Of a stretch of 39,094 nt of DNA, positions 23,091 through 33,485 are shown in pieces. The position numbers were made by a program, and so were the translations under genes. Source of the stretch: Oehlia diaphana (Eukaryota; Glomeromycota; Glomeromycetes; Glomerales; Glomeraceae); assembly GCA_003833135.1 (NCBI GenBank), contig QZLH01000095.1, positions 1 to 39,094 of the forward strand. Reading direction: 5' to 3'. Numbering within the stretch: the first letter of the stretch is position 1; each line of letters starts with the position of its first letter. The notes beneath the pieces were generated by a model that was not told the origin of the DNA, made no database searches, and worked only from the letters and a program-made list of their open reading frames with translations.

Positions 23091-23332
23091 TTAATTGGTT
23101 TTAAATTTTGTAACATAGCCATATAAGCCATTCTTATGATAATAAGGCTTTGTATTTTTGAAAAATTCCGGATCGTAATCATTTGCATCTTTAGGAAAAT
23201 TCTAAAAAAAACAAAAAGGATAGTATCGTAAAATTTTTTTTTTTGGTGACCTGTAAGAAAAATACTCTCTTTTTTTTTTAATGTATTTTATTTGTTTAGG
23301 ACATTAACCCGATATTTAAAGAATTCGCTCAT
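23091..23332 (-). CDS. Possible 44-residue protein, two exons
   Basis: Exon 2 (23091-23201) is preceded by a poly-pyrimidine/TTTAG acceptor and encodes 36 residues in phase 0. It includes NFPKDANDYDPEFF and KPYYHKNGLYGYV, looks protein-like and stands out from the AT-rich surroundings. A short first exon (23309-23332, MSEFFKYR) with donor GTTAAT would join in phase and supply an ATG. I do not recognise the product. It could instead be the last exon of a relic. No signal peptide or membrane helix is visible. Confidence 0.35.
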
Positions 23333-24189
23333 AATTACAAATACTAAAATTAGACATCATTTGCAGACATTTAATATTAACTTTTAAATTTTAAAAATAA
23401 GTGTACTTTATCTATTATTTAATAATACTCTTTAGAATAAAATAAATATAATAATAATGCTTCTTGCATAAGTTTGGCTATATATAGTCAAGATAAATAT
23501 TTAAAGGTAGGTATAAAAAAATCAAACAACCCATTTAAATCACATACAAAAATTTAAGGGTAATTAAAAGTATTTTAATAAAATTTCAGTGCCTCTATTA
23601 TAATATTATATTTACTAAAATGTAATTTTTTATATTTAAAATAATGTTATTTTTAACTATATTTATAATTGCTTTACCAAAACTTACAGAATATTACTTA
23701 AAGGTTATTATCTTTCAACTTGTAATAATATAAAAAGAAGGTAGATTCTTTACCAAAAGGCAAAGGAATTTTTAAAATAAATAGGATTGGAAATTAATTT
23801 TATAAAGCAATTAGAATAAAAAGTTAAATTATTATATTATTTATATTATTTATTTAATTTATACTTTCACAAATATAGTTTCATTTAAAAAGTATTAAAA
23901 AAAAACTTAATATAAAGTATATAAAAAAAAAGTTATCTTTCATACAATTTAAATAAAGGAAGGAAAAAATGCATTTTTCTATAAAATAAATATAAATACT
24001 GGTCAGTACAGTACATTTTTCAACTCTATATATATATATAATTATATAAAAAATAATAATATTAAAATGAAAAAATTTTAGTATTTATAAATAAATTTTC
24101 AGTTACTTGCATTTTATTATAACAATTTTTTTTTATTATATATTATATATTATATATATTATATTAAAATTTATATCCCTTAAATAGTA
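23333..24189. other. AT-rich intergenic DNA
   Basis: No gene seen. It contains homopolymers and TA runs, and a CTTTACCAAAACTTAC phrase near 23680 that resembles internal sequence of the element that follows. Confidence 0.4.
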
Positions 24190-25146
24190 GACATTGCAGG
24201 CAAATTTACTTGCAATTTTACCAAAAATTTAGTTCTTATCTAATTTTATAAAAAACAAAGTTATTCTAATAAATTTTTTTTTGCAAAGAGCTTAAATCAT
24301 AATTTATGTGACAATAATTATTATTTATTATAATATTGAAGATTAATTATTAGTCAAAAGTTGTATTTTTTAGATGACAAAAAATTTTGAAGAATTTTGC
24401 ATTCAACTTTGTCAATCTTATTGGAATTTGATTATAGCTATATTAAAGCTTAATAGAATATATTGATTTTACTATAAAGAACTATTATAATTTTTAACAT
24501 TTAGAAGTGGAAATTTGACTTTATATAGAATTTTAAAAAAAAAAATATTTTTGTGAACTTGTAAAAAAATGCATAAAATTAAATTTTATTATTTTTTATT
24601 TTGTTTATTAGAAGTTGAAGTTTCATAATAAAAATAAATAAGTATATTAAAATATTTTGTAATAATTAATAAAGCAGAATATTGATAAAAAAAATTAATT
24701 TATTATATAAAAATTCTGATATTATTTTTTTAAGATTAATTTATATTTAATTTTAGTGATTAATTACATATTAAATTATACAATTGATGCTAAAAATATA
24801 AATCAATATAATTACAGAATTATAGGATAATTCAAATCATATTGACAAAATTTGTATTTAGATATAATTAAAATTGTCTACTTAAACCTTTCCAAAATTC
24901 TATGATTAGTTTCTCTAAAATTTTACATAATTTTATTATAGTTTTGGTAAGATTTTAGCAGTTTTAGTATTTATAATAAGTTTTGTCAGATTTCACTTTT
25001 TTTCAAAATTTTGCTAACTTTTTAATAAGACTTTCATATAATTTTAGTAAAGTTTCACTATTTTAGCATTTTACTAACTTACCAAAATCCCCAGCAACTT
25101 TAAATATAATTTATTTTAAAAAATTGCAAGCAAATTTACTGGCATT
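24190..25146. mobile_element. Candidate non-autonomous element bounded by related 24-bp ends
   Basis: The left end (24196-24219, GCAGGCAAATTTACTTGC...) and the reverse complement of the right end (25120-25143) match at about 20 of 24 positions. The same ends also match as direct repeats (about 20 of 22), because the motif is partly self-complementary. The interior is AT-rich with no coding capacity but repeats TTACCAAAAT-like phrases. Boundaries are approximate. Confidence 0.4.
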
Positions 25147-25220
25147 ACCATTAAAGAGATAATAATAAATATATTTATTATTGGTCAACTGACAGAATGT
25201 CAAAACTTTTAATGGAAACT

Positions 25221-25388
25221 ATATATAGGAACCGGTCTAGCAAAACAAGGGATTTGGACTCAAAAAAAAATTTTTGTTTTATATGATAATTATATGTCAA
25301 TTTTACTAAAAATTACAATTATAATAAAATTTCAAAAAAAAATTTTTTGGTTCTAACCCCTTGTTTTACTAGACAGGTTCCCATATAG
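25221..25388. mobile_element. MITE with ~39-bp terminal inverted repeats
   Basis: The left arm from 25228 (GGAACCGGTCTAGCAAAACA) and the right arm ending at 25381 are inverted copies, matching at about 32 of 39 positions. Both arms run into A/T homopolymers and are flanked by TATA-type sequence, consistent with TA target-site duplication. The whole is about 155-170 bp with no coding capacity. Confidence 0.75.
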
Positions 25389-25904
25389 TATATAATATAC
25401 TTATTGTTTAAATTATTTAATTCCTAATTTAGAAATTTTTTTACTCTGACTTTATTTTATTATTCATTTTATTTCTTTTTTTAGTTCTGAATTTTATGTT
25501 GTAGTTACAGTGAGTTTTTAAAATATTTAAGATATAGATCAGAAGGAGAGATTTTCCTCTAAGAAAGAATTTTTATAAAAAGGATTTATTTCCTCTAGTT
25601 TGAAGTTTTAACTGAAAGTGTACGCATTGTTAATTGATTTTTTTTAATAGGTGATTTGGTACTAATTATTTGTTTTAATTCTATATATGTACATTCAAAT
25701 TATATGTTTTTTTTTTAATAAAGTATTCAAATATGTTGCAATTAAAAAAAAAATATTTATTATTAAAAGTTTTCTAAAAAATATTAATATTATATATAAT
25801 TTATTTTTTAATAATATATATATTGTAATAGATAAAGAAATATAGTTGTTTTCAAAATTCTAAAATCATAATTAATTACGTATTATAAAAATTAAAAAAT
25901 AATG

Positions 25905-26049
25905 TATTTACTACACCCTGCATTACAAATTTATATATATTTTTATGTTTATCAATTTCCATTTTAAAGGAGTGCAGTATATAAACTAAAAATTAACATA
26001 AATAATTTACAAAAAAAAGGATGTATTGTAATGCAGGATGCGGTAAATA
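25905..26049. mobile_element. MITE with 24-bp terminal inverted repeats
   Basis: The left end TATTTACTACACCCTGCATT and the right end form a 24-bp inverted repeat with 3 mismatches. The outermost TA on each side fits a mariner-type TA duplication. The 145-bp element is AT-rich inside and non-coding. Confidence 0.8.
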
Positions 26050-26129
26050 AATTCACTCTAAAATTAATTACATATTTCAAAATTTCAAAATTTGTATAAT
26101 AGTGCAAAATTATGAATATTTTGTGATTT

Positions 26130-26504
26130 AGTGATCTGATTTTGATGATTTTACCACTATTTAATTCATCTTATAGAAATAAATCTAATGAGATATATTT
26201 CATTTCTATATATCATCAATATTGATATGAATATTTAATGATCTTTGAAGTCAAAACAAGTTCTAGTGATTGAACTTGAATGAATTTACTACCATTAAAT
26301 TCATCATGATGAGACAATTCTAATGGTGTTAAAATCATCTTTTTAGCATTAAAATTGACAGAGCTATTATACTATAAATATTTAAAATAAAGTTATTAGT
26401 ATCAGAGTATAATCTAGTGATTGAATTTAAATGATCTTACTACCATTAAAATTACCTTATTAAAACAAATCAAATGGTAGTAATATCATCCAAAATAGAT
26501 CACT
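26130..26504. repeat. Three tandem degenerate units starting AGTGAT, last one a hairpin
   Basis: Related units start at 26130, 26265 and 26416, roughly 135-150 bp apart, each beginning AGTGAT and carrying ATGAT...TTAC-ACCATT or TTACCACTATT. The last unit (26416-26504) is an inverted repeat: its 32-base arms match at about 26 positions. It may be a small foldback element that has multiplied locally. Confidence 0.6.
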
Positions 26505-27120
26505 GTATGCTGAGTTATTATTTATTAAAATTTATTTATATAATTTTAAGGATTCTGACCAAATATTTTTATAATACATAATTAATTACAGAGTCTGAAA
26601 TTAATTACAGAATACAGTGTTTTTCTAGTAAATTACTTAATAATTATAGAATTACATAATTGTGTATTTCTATAATATTAAAATATTTCAGGCACAAGTA
26701 TATTTATAGTAATTAAAACAGTTAAAATAATCAGAAGTTCTAAATTAAAAATATATGAAAATTTATCTTACAAAAAAAGCAAATATATTATCTTTATAAT
26801 CCATCTTGATTTCTTTATAATAATATTAAAAATAAGTTTTAATAAACTAATTAATATAAAATTTAAAGTAAAAAGTAAAAATGTGACTATAACTAAGCCT
26901 TATTAATTGCAACTTATAATTCACAATTATAATTTGGTATTTTTTACATAATCATAATTATATAACCATTTGAAAAACAGTTGAAATATCAATCTTAATA
27001 ATAAGTTATTTATTGCTATTTTTTAATACTATGATTTAGTATTATTTAATAAAAAAAAAAATTTAAAAAAACATGTAAAATAAAAATTTTATTGTATTTT
27101 CAAATTTTTCAAATAAAGAA

Positions 27121-27481
27121 CTTTACTAAAAATGATCAATTTTTTGAAATGATTTTGTAATAATTTTAACATACTACAAAAATACATTTAATACATCAAA
27201 ATGTTTTTGTTATACTTTTGTTATTATTTTGTAATTATATTGTATCTAGGTCTATAAATAATTCAAAATAATATCACAATAATTTTTTAATATTTTTGCT
27301 ATTATTTTATTATTATAATATAATTAACTTTGATATTATTTTAATATGTTAATTTCAAAAATACCTCAAAAATATATTAATATATTTTAAAAATTTTACA
27401 AAATAATTGTATAATTGTTTTGAAAGTTATTGTATCTAGATCTATAAAAATATTTCAAAAAATTGGCTATTTTTAGTAAAG
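27121..27481. mobile_element. MITE-like element with 30-bp terminal inverted repeats
   Basis: The left end CTTTACTAAAAATGATCAAT and the right end form a 30-bp inverted repeat with 3 mismatches clustered at bases 14-16. Inside, a phrase TTGTATCTAG(G/A)TCTATAAA occurs at about 27239 and 27438. It is 361 bp and non-coding. Confidence 0.75.
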
Positions 27482-27560
27482 AAAGTATGATTATAAACTA
27501 GAAAATATAATTTTAAGAAATAATTTTTAATTTTTAAATAAGTTTACTTATAAGTAACTA

Positions 27561-28626
27561 TTGTTTTCACTATATCAAGGGTTCGCTATATCAAGATTTA
27601 ACTGTATATGTAAACCTTATTTTAGGCTACAGGGTAACCTATCTTAATAGTAGGTGGGATTCTGGTATAGCAGGATTTTTGCTAAATTTCATAAATCTAC
27701 CACATGATTAATATTAATTGATTTTTTAATAATATATAAAAAATAATTATTTATAAACTTTATAATTAATTTTGATTTTAATGAAATATATAAAATATTA
27801 AAGTTACATTAATTTTTTAATTTTAAATTTTGCAATTTAAGAATTAGTAATTGGATTTAATAATCTTAAATTATTAAATTCATCTTTTTAAAATAAGTAT
27901 TTTGATAATTTTGTTAGATGAATTCTAAATTATTTTAGTATTATCATTTAGATTTTAATTATTTAATAAAACTAGTAATTACTTTACTTATATAAGTAAT
28001 ATAACTAATTGTCTATTTATAATTTATAATTTAAAAATAGCCTAAATAATTTGAAGTATTTATTTTAATTTAATATTTAGCAAAAAAAAATATAGCAGGA
28101 GAGATTCTCTCTAAGAAAGAGAATACTTCATGCAATTACAAGTCTGAGTTTCTATCTAATAATGCATATGGGTTTTCACCATAAGATGACAAATAGTTTA
28201 GTACTTAATGAATTAGAGACTTATAGTTATTTGTAGTTTACTCAAAATTTGTAGTTTGCTATTTTAATCTTAATAAAGTATTAATTGCACTGCAAGCAAA
28301 AACAAAAAAAATAATTTTTTTTTTGAAGATATAATTTTATTTTTATTTACCTAGACTACTTTACTTATTATATTTTTATATTTTTGAAATATATATAGTT
28401 AATTATAAATTTTATTATTATATTTATTATTAAAGTTATTTACTTATATAATTTTTAGAGTTGTATTTTACTTTTAGAAAATAGTAAGTTCGGTATAACC
28501 CGTTCCATTAGTAAAATTTGTCAAAAATCCGTTATATCAAGAATTCCAATATATCGAGGGTAAATTAATTACACGTTATGATAATCCGTTCCAGACCTAA
28601 TTCCGATATATCAAGATTTTACTTAT
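27561..28626. mobile_element. Degenerate pogo/Tc1-like terminal repeat fragments
   Basis: CGCTATATCAAGATTTA (27584-27600) and CGATATATCAAGATTTTA (28605-28622) are near copies in the same orientation. Each has further TATATCAAG/TATATCGAG copies just upstream (27570-27580; 28531-28560). Strings of this TATATC(A/G)AG form are typical of pogo/Fot1-type terminal repeats. No transposase frame remains between them. Confidence 0.45.
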
Positions 28627-29009
28627 GAATAATATCGAGGTTCCGGTAGTGAGAGCATTAACAAGATCAACTAGTTACATCACTTTTTAGATAATTATGG
28701 AAACGGATTATGATTTGACAAAAAATATGTTATACCGAACACTGGAATTTATTGTCATTTCAGTTATTTGTCCAATGAATATTTTACCGGAATCGGAATA
28801 ATGAATACCGGAAATCTATACATACCAAAAAGAAAAGAGCGCTTAGACTTAGTTAACTTAGTAGTTAATAAATAATCAAACTTGTGAAAAATTTTATTTG
28901 TCGCATAATTCGTTATTGTTGAGCTAAGAATTGGTTACTTTTCTATCCAATTTTTCTTTACAAATATAATTTCAAGATTAGAAAATAGGTTCCTGGCATT
29001 TTAAAAAAA
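28627..29009. other. Intergenic, 3' flank of CENP-W gene
   Basis: No gene seen. Scattered GGTTATACCGAAC-like phrases may be further transposon-end debris. Confidence 0.4.
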
Positions 29010-29379
29010 TTATCCTTGAAAATCTTGTAAAACTTTCTATTTGGATAAAGTCATTATATTAGAGTAAAATAAAGTTGAAATATTCAGTTCACAATTTTAT
29101 CTCACCTCTAAAGCAACTTTGACATGTTTCTTCTCAACTACCTTTGCTTTATCGGTTTCTGCTTCGGAATTAGATTCTTTTGCTAACTTTTGAAGGAATA
29201 ACACGCAATGAAGATATATCTAATGAAAGATAAACACGCAAATATAATAAGAACAAGGCGATAATCTAAAAAAACAAAAAAAAAACACGTACTAATACAT
29301 CCACATTCTTGCTTAAAGCTTTAGATTGGTGGGACTTAATGATCCTTTTAAGTGTCGCGCGTGGATAAAGGGAAGGCAT
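29010..29379 (-). CDS. CENPW: CENP-W histone-fold kinetochore protein
   Basis: Three exons: 29293-29379, 29106-29219, 29010-29036. They give 75 residues; the last exon holds only eight codons plus the stop. CENP-W pairs with CENP-T through histone folds and binds centromeric DNA in the inner kinetochore (established for animals and yeasts). Visible: basic start MPSLYPRATLKRIIKSH, typical of the first helix; the long central helix IYLHCVLFLQKLAKES, closely like the animal pattern LLxHLxCLLFxxRLAEES; and the third-helix segment KKHVKVALEKVLQDFQG, like the conserved xxHVxAAxKVxL. Length is close to the 80-90 residues of known members. Splice junctions are GT-AG and in phase (GTACGT, GTGAGA donors). 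No other gene lies within 300 bases. The alternative is another small histone-fold protein, but the motif order favours CENP-W. Confidence 0.87.
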
Positions 29380-29806
29380 TTTTGTTGGTGAATTCTTAGA
29401 GTTAATAAAAAAACTGCGTATTACTGATCTACCCAAAATAAATTAGATATTGGTCTACCCAAAATAATAACAGACAATTAAAATAGTCTATTATTATGTC
29501 ACGTGTTAATCAATTGCGTCATACGCGACAAGCGCGACAAGACTACGTGACAAAATTGACAAATTTATTTTATTGATTACAGAATATAAGCGGGAAAGAT
29601 CAAAATCTAGACGGTAGAAAGTTGGAAGATGTCCATATGGCCCAATAGGTTCGGTGTCCAATTCGGTGTCGCATAGAATTGTAGGGGATCATTTTTTTAT
29701 AGTTTTGATTTTTTGTTAGGCCTCTTTTACGTTTCTTATCTTTGAAATGATCTAATGCAGGGTATAGAAAAGGAAGCAATAAACATTTAATTTCGTAGAC
29801 TAGGAA
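29380..29806. promoter_or_regulatory. Upstream region of CENP-W with CACGTG and CGCGACAAG repeat
   Basis: A CACGTG lies at 29500-29505 and a GCGACAAGCGCGACAAG direct repeat follows at about 29525-29541. This is the only plausible promoter for the CENP-W gene, and perhaps also for the small plus-strand frame beyond it. No other gene seen. Confidence 0.4.
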
Positions 29807-29968
29807 ATGTGCGCAAAATTAGAGGCGAGTTCTAATGAATTTAAGCCGTTAGCGTGTATATTCACCGGAAGAATGTCTGAAAGATATGTATTAGGAGCTG
29901 ATAGCCAATTAAATATAGAAGAGCGATTGATGGTATCCCTGAATCAATATTTGTCGCAATCAGCATAG
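29807..29968 (+). CDS. Possible small protein, 53 residues
   Basis: ATG to TAG without introns. The product starts MCAKLEASSNEFKPLACIF and includes SERYVLGADSQLNIEERL. Codon content and mixed composition look protein-like, in contrast to the AT-rich flanks. I do not recognise it. A TAG two codons before the ATG rules out extension unless CTAG is a splice acceptor, in which case this is the last exon of a longer plus-strand gene sharing a promoter with CENP-W. Confidence 0.35.
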   Translation: MCAKLEASSNEFKPLACIFTGRMSERYVLGADSQLNIEERLMVSLNQYLSQSA

Positions 29969-30607
29969 CTTTGTGTTTAGAAAGAATATCAATAAGCGTT
30001 TATTGATATTTCTATTATATTGTTGTAGCATAAGTAAATAAAGTTTCGAGGGATAAGACTAGAATTTCTGTGAAGAATATCCGTGGCGACATGCGACTGA
30101 TGCGAGTTATCTTGATTTTGAAGCCAATATGTTTAGGTAGTTGCAGTAATTAACGAGTAGCGAAAGATAATATTCTGTGTCCAAAATTTTGTTATCTGTT
30201 ACAATTAATATGACGCACAGACTTAATAATAAATAAATGCTAAATAATATATTGTATTTATATAATAAATTGTGTTTAAAATATTTTTATATCTAATAAT
30301 AATTATTTTATAATATAGACTTATTCACCAAAATGCATATAACTTAATTATTTCATTCTACTTGTACCGGTCCTGTTGGCTGCACTCCAAATATTTTATT
30401 TTTAAATAATTTATAAACTAAAAATTTATTTAAACTAAGTATACAAATACATGCACAACAAACTTAACATTATAATAATAATGAGATCTATAGATATTAA
30501 TAATTATTTTAAATAATTGAAATAATTAATCGATATTTTTTAAATTGTCGACAATGCAATTAGGAAATTCTCAACAAATATTGTATCCTATCGGATTCAC
30601 CCATCAT
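29969..30607. other. Intergenic AT-rich DNA, 3' flanks
   Basis: No gene seen. The part near 30608 should be the 3' UTR of the BAR-SH3 gene. Confidence 0.45.
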
Positions 30608-32850
30608 CTATGTGTGTATATGAAAACAATTTTTACAACTTCCTTTCTTAAATACATTAGGAGAATAGTCATTACAATCACATTCTTTACATGGTCCAAA
30701 ATCTTGAGTTGTTGTTTCTTTAACATAATCTTGAATATATGAATTTCTTGATGTTATTGAAGGTGGTGTTGTTGTTTTAGGAATACTATTTCCGATTGAT
30801 GAATATTCATATGTACTTGAACGTGCTGCTTTACGAGGGGGTGTAGATGTTGAAGATATTGGGCGAGCTGGCGGAGGTTTTGAACTGCGAGATGGGATTG
30901 GAGGTGTTCCAGCAGTTGGCGATCCGGGCCTTTGTGACGCACTTGTTTGTGAATGTCGTTGACGGATTGGTGGCGATCTTTTTGATTTCGGTGGTGTTTG
31001 TTCATCCGATTCATCATCTTCCTGTTCTTCATCACTTTCTTGTTCCTCTTCAACTGACGATTGTCTTGATAAATTTGTTGGTCGACGTGCGGGTATTTTT
31101 GGTGGCGATGATTCAACAGGAATTGGCTCAGTATAATTTGCAGGAAACATCCCACTTCTTTTAGTTCCATCTTCATCAATAATTTCACCAATCCACCATC
31201 CTTCAGCTTCTTCTATTACTGTTATAATGTCTCCTTCTTCAATTGCAAGTTCATCTCTATCTTCGCCATCATAACTAAATATAGCCTTGACTTGTTTCTT
31301 TTGTGTTGTATTGCCTAGAAAAATTGAGTAATATGTAAATTATAAATATTGAATATAATTGTTGAATTGTTAAAAAAAAAAATTTATCCCAACAAAAATC
31401 TTCGTACCTGGTTTCTTCAGATCAACAGATCTAGTAGATGATCCAGACGAAACACTCTTATTGCGAGATAATTCAGTTGGGATATTAAGGTTATTAGAAC
31501 TATCAGACTTTACAAGTTTTGAAGTTCTTTTTGAGGGCTTTGGTCTATTGTGACTTGAATGTGAGTTAACACTGCCATTATCTGCACTACCATTGTCTGA
31601 ATTGGCTCCGTCAGAATTTGAATTAGTTGAATCAATTGTAGATGATCGTATTGGTGTTCGTTTACGTCGCGATGATGGTTTGTCAGAACTATTTATTATA
31701 TAAAATTAGATAAATTAATGGAAAAAAACAAACAAAATAAATAAAATTTTTTTTTTAAAAAAAAAGATGATGCAAACCTCTCAACCCAGTCTTTCTTAAC
31801 GCTTTCTAAAATTTCGTAAGCGACTTTGAAATATTCCAATTGAGCATCTAAAAATGTAGTTAAATCTTGTACATGCTGATCCTAAATTATAAATGCGCCA
31901 AAATTAATTTTTAAAATATACATCTCTCTCCTTAAACCAGGAAAAAAACAACAAACCTCTGAATCATTAAGTGCAAACATTTTATTATTTATATCTTCCA
32001 TTGTAACTTCATATTTTTCTTTTGCAGCACGCATTTCTTCTTCTAATTCTGGTTTTTCTTTTTTTGATTTTTGTACTTTATTTAGTTTTGCATCATAATC
32101 AAGTCTACGTGATTCTAATTTTCTTTTTAATTGCTAATGAAACATTGAAAGATAATTTTATTAGCGCCGAATCCATATATTACTAAAAAATTAATTCATT
32201 ATTTTTTTTTGTCATCTTACTTGATATTGCTTAAATTCTTCAATAGAAGATGATAATCCAAAGAGAAAATCATCTCGTACACGTGAAACATACTCCATTT
32301 GTGCTTTGGCAATCTTTTCGTTCGCATTACCAAATCTGACTAACCCCATCCCTATGTATTATAAAGGTATTAGTTAATTTAATTAAAAAAAAATTTAAAT
32401 TTCAATAATATTTCTCACCATAGGGAGTATCTGTGCCAATTTCTTCGCCATAAATTTTCATAGTACTTCCAAGTGACTCTAAAGGTAAAACTTTTGATTT
32501 TTCCTCAACCGAATCCGCTTTTTTCGCTACATAAGTTGATAATAAAAGTGTAAGTACATTTTTAAATTGCTATAATGAAATATTTCCAATTAAAAGACAT
32601 ACACATAATCTTAATATACGTATTTGTTGCCATATGCAGCTTGTCTATTCCAGAGTGTCTTGCATCGGTTTTTTGTTGTAAATCAAGAAATTCGTCAGGA
32701 GTCTGAGTTTTCTGCCCTCCAACTCTTTCGTTCGCCCACTATTAGCGGAAAATAGTTATGGGTTAGAAAAACTAAATTTCAAATGATGTAAGAATATAAC
32801 GATCGAAACATCAAACACACTTGTTTAATTTTTCCAATATTTTTCTTCAT
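30608..32850 (-). CDS. BAR-domain and SH3-domain membrane-trafficking protein
   Basis: Eight exons: 32821-32850, 32603-32738, 32419-32526, 32221-32351, 31957-32133, 31778-31881, 31408-31688, 30608-31314. They give 557 residues. Residues 1-230 form a helical, charged BAR-type domain (starts MKKNIGKIKQWANERVG; later FGLSSSIEEFKQYQ and LESRRLDYDAKLNK), which senses or bends membranes as a dimer. A Ser/Asn-rich linker follows (about 230-322), then an SH3 domain (331-385) with AIFSYDGEDRDEL, the WW pair 362-363 and MFPANY, which binds proline-rich partners. Residues 390-525 are acidic then proline/serine-rich and carry possible SH3 ligands. The last 30 residues are Cys/His-rich. It resembles the fungal Mug137-type BAR-SH3 group as I recall it; endocytosis or actin linkage is likely. 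It is divergent from the glucosidase II beta gene. Confidence 0.93.
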
Positions 32851-33485
32851 GGTTAATAAATTATGTTCGAAAGTTTAAATTTAATTTTGTTTCGAGAAAA
32901 AGTTTTAAATATAAAATTATAAACAGAATATAATACAGTCAATGATTTGAAAATTTTTTTGAATATAGGAAGTATAAAAATCTAATTAAAGAAAGAAAAG
33001 GGGGAATGAGCTGCTATTTATTATTTTCTTATTATAGTAAAAAGATGTAAATGTGAAATTTACCAAATATTTGTGTACTAAAATTACAAAATAAGTTGAT
33101 AGACGCCTTGCAGCTTGCTACTTCTAATGGCAATAAAAAGAATTATTCGATTAATTTATGAAATTTCACCGCATTAATTATCACATTATATTCATTATAT
33201 TCGATACCAGTACTCTTTAATAAATTATATATATTATGCATTGTCGCAACGATTAAACATAAAATATTTATTTGGTTTTTTAGTTGTCACACAAATTCTC
33301 CATTTTTTAAAATCAGCGAATTACCGTAAATTCCCCACAACAGGATTTGCAAAGATTTTAACATTTTTAGATGTGTGTAACAAATATCAAAAAAAAATTT
33401 CTCGATATATGATCTACACTTACAAAAAAAATTTTTCCCGTTGAAATTTTGTTCGATTGTTTTGACTTTCTTTCATAGACAAATT
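32851..33485. promoter_or_regulatory. Shared divergent promoter, BAR-SH3 / glucosidase II beta
   Basis: The 635 bases between two outward-facing start codons must serve both genes. It is AT-rich with no clear named motif. A 60-codon open frame here (33241-33444) overlaps the leader and looks like chance. Confidence 0.55.

Noticed and set aside
30754..31191. 145-codon minus-strand frame and a 105-codon plus-strand frame over the BAR-SH3 last exon
   Set aside because: Shadows of the SH3/proline-rich coding exon in other frames; only the SH3 frame gives a recognisable domain.
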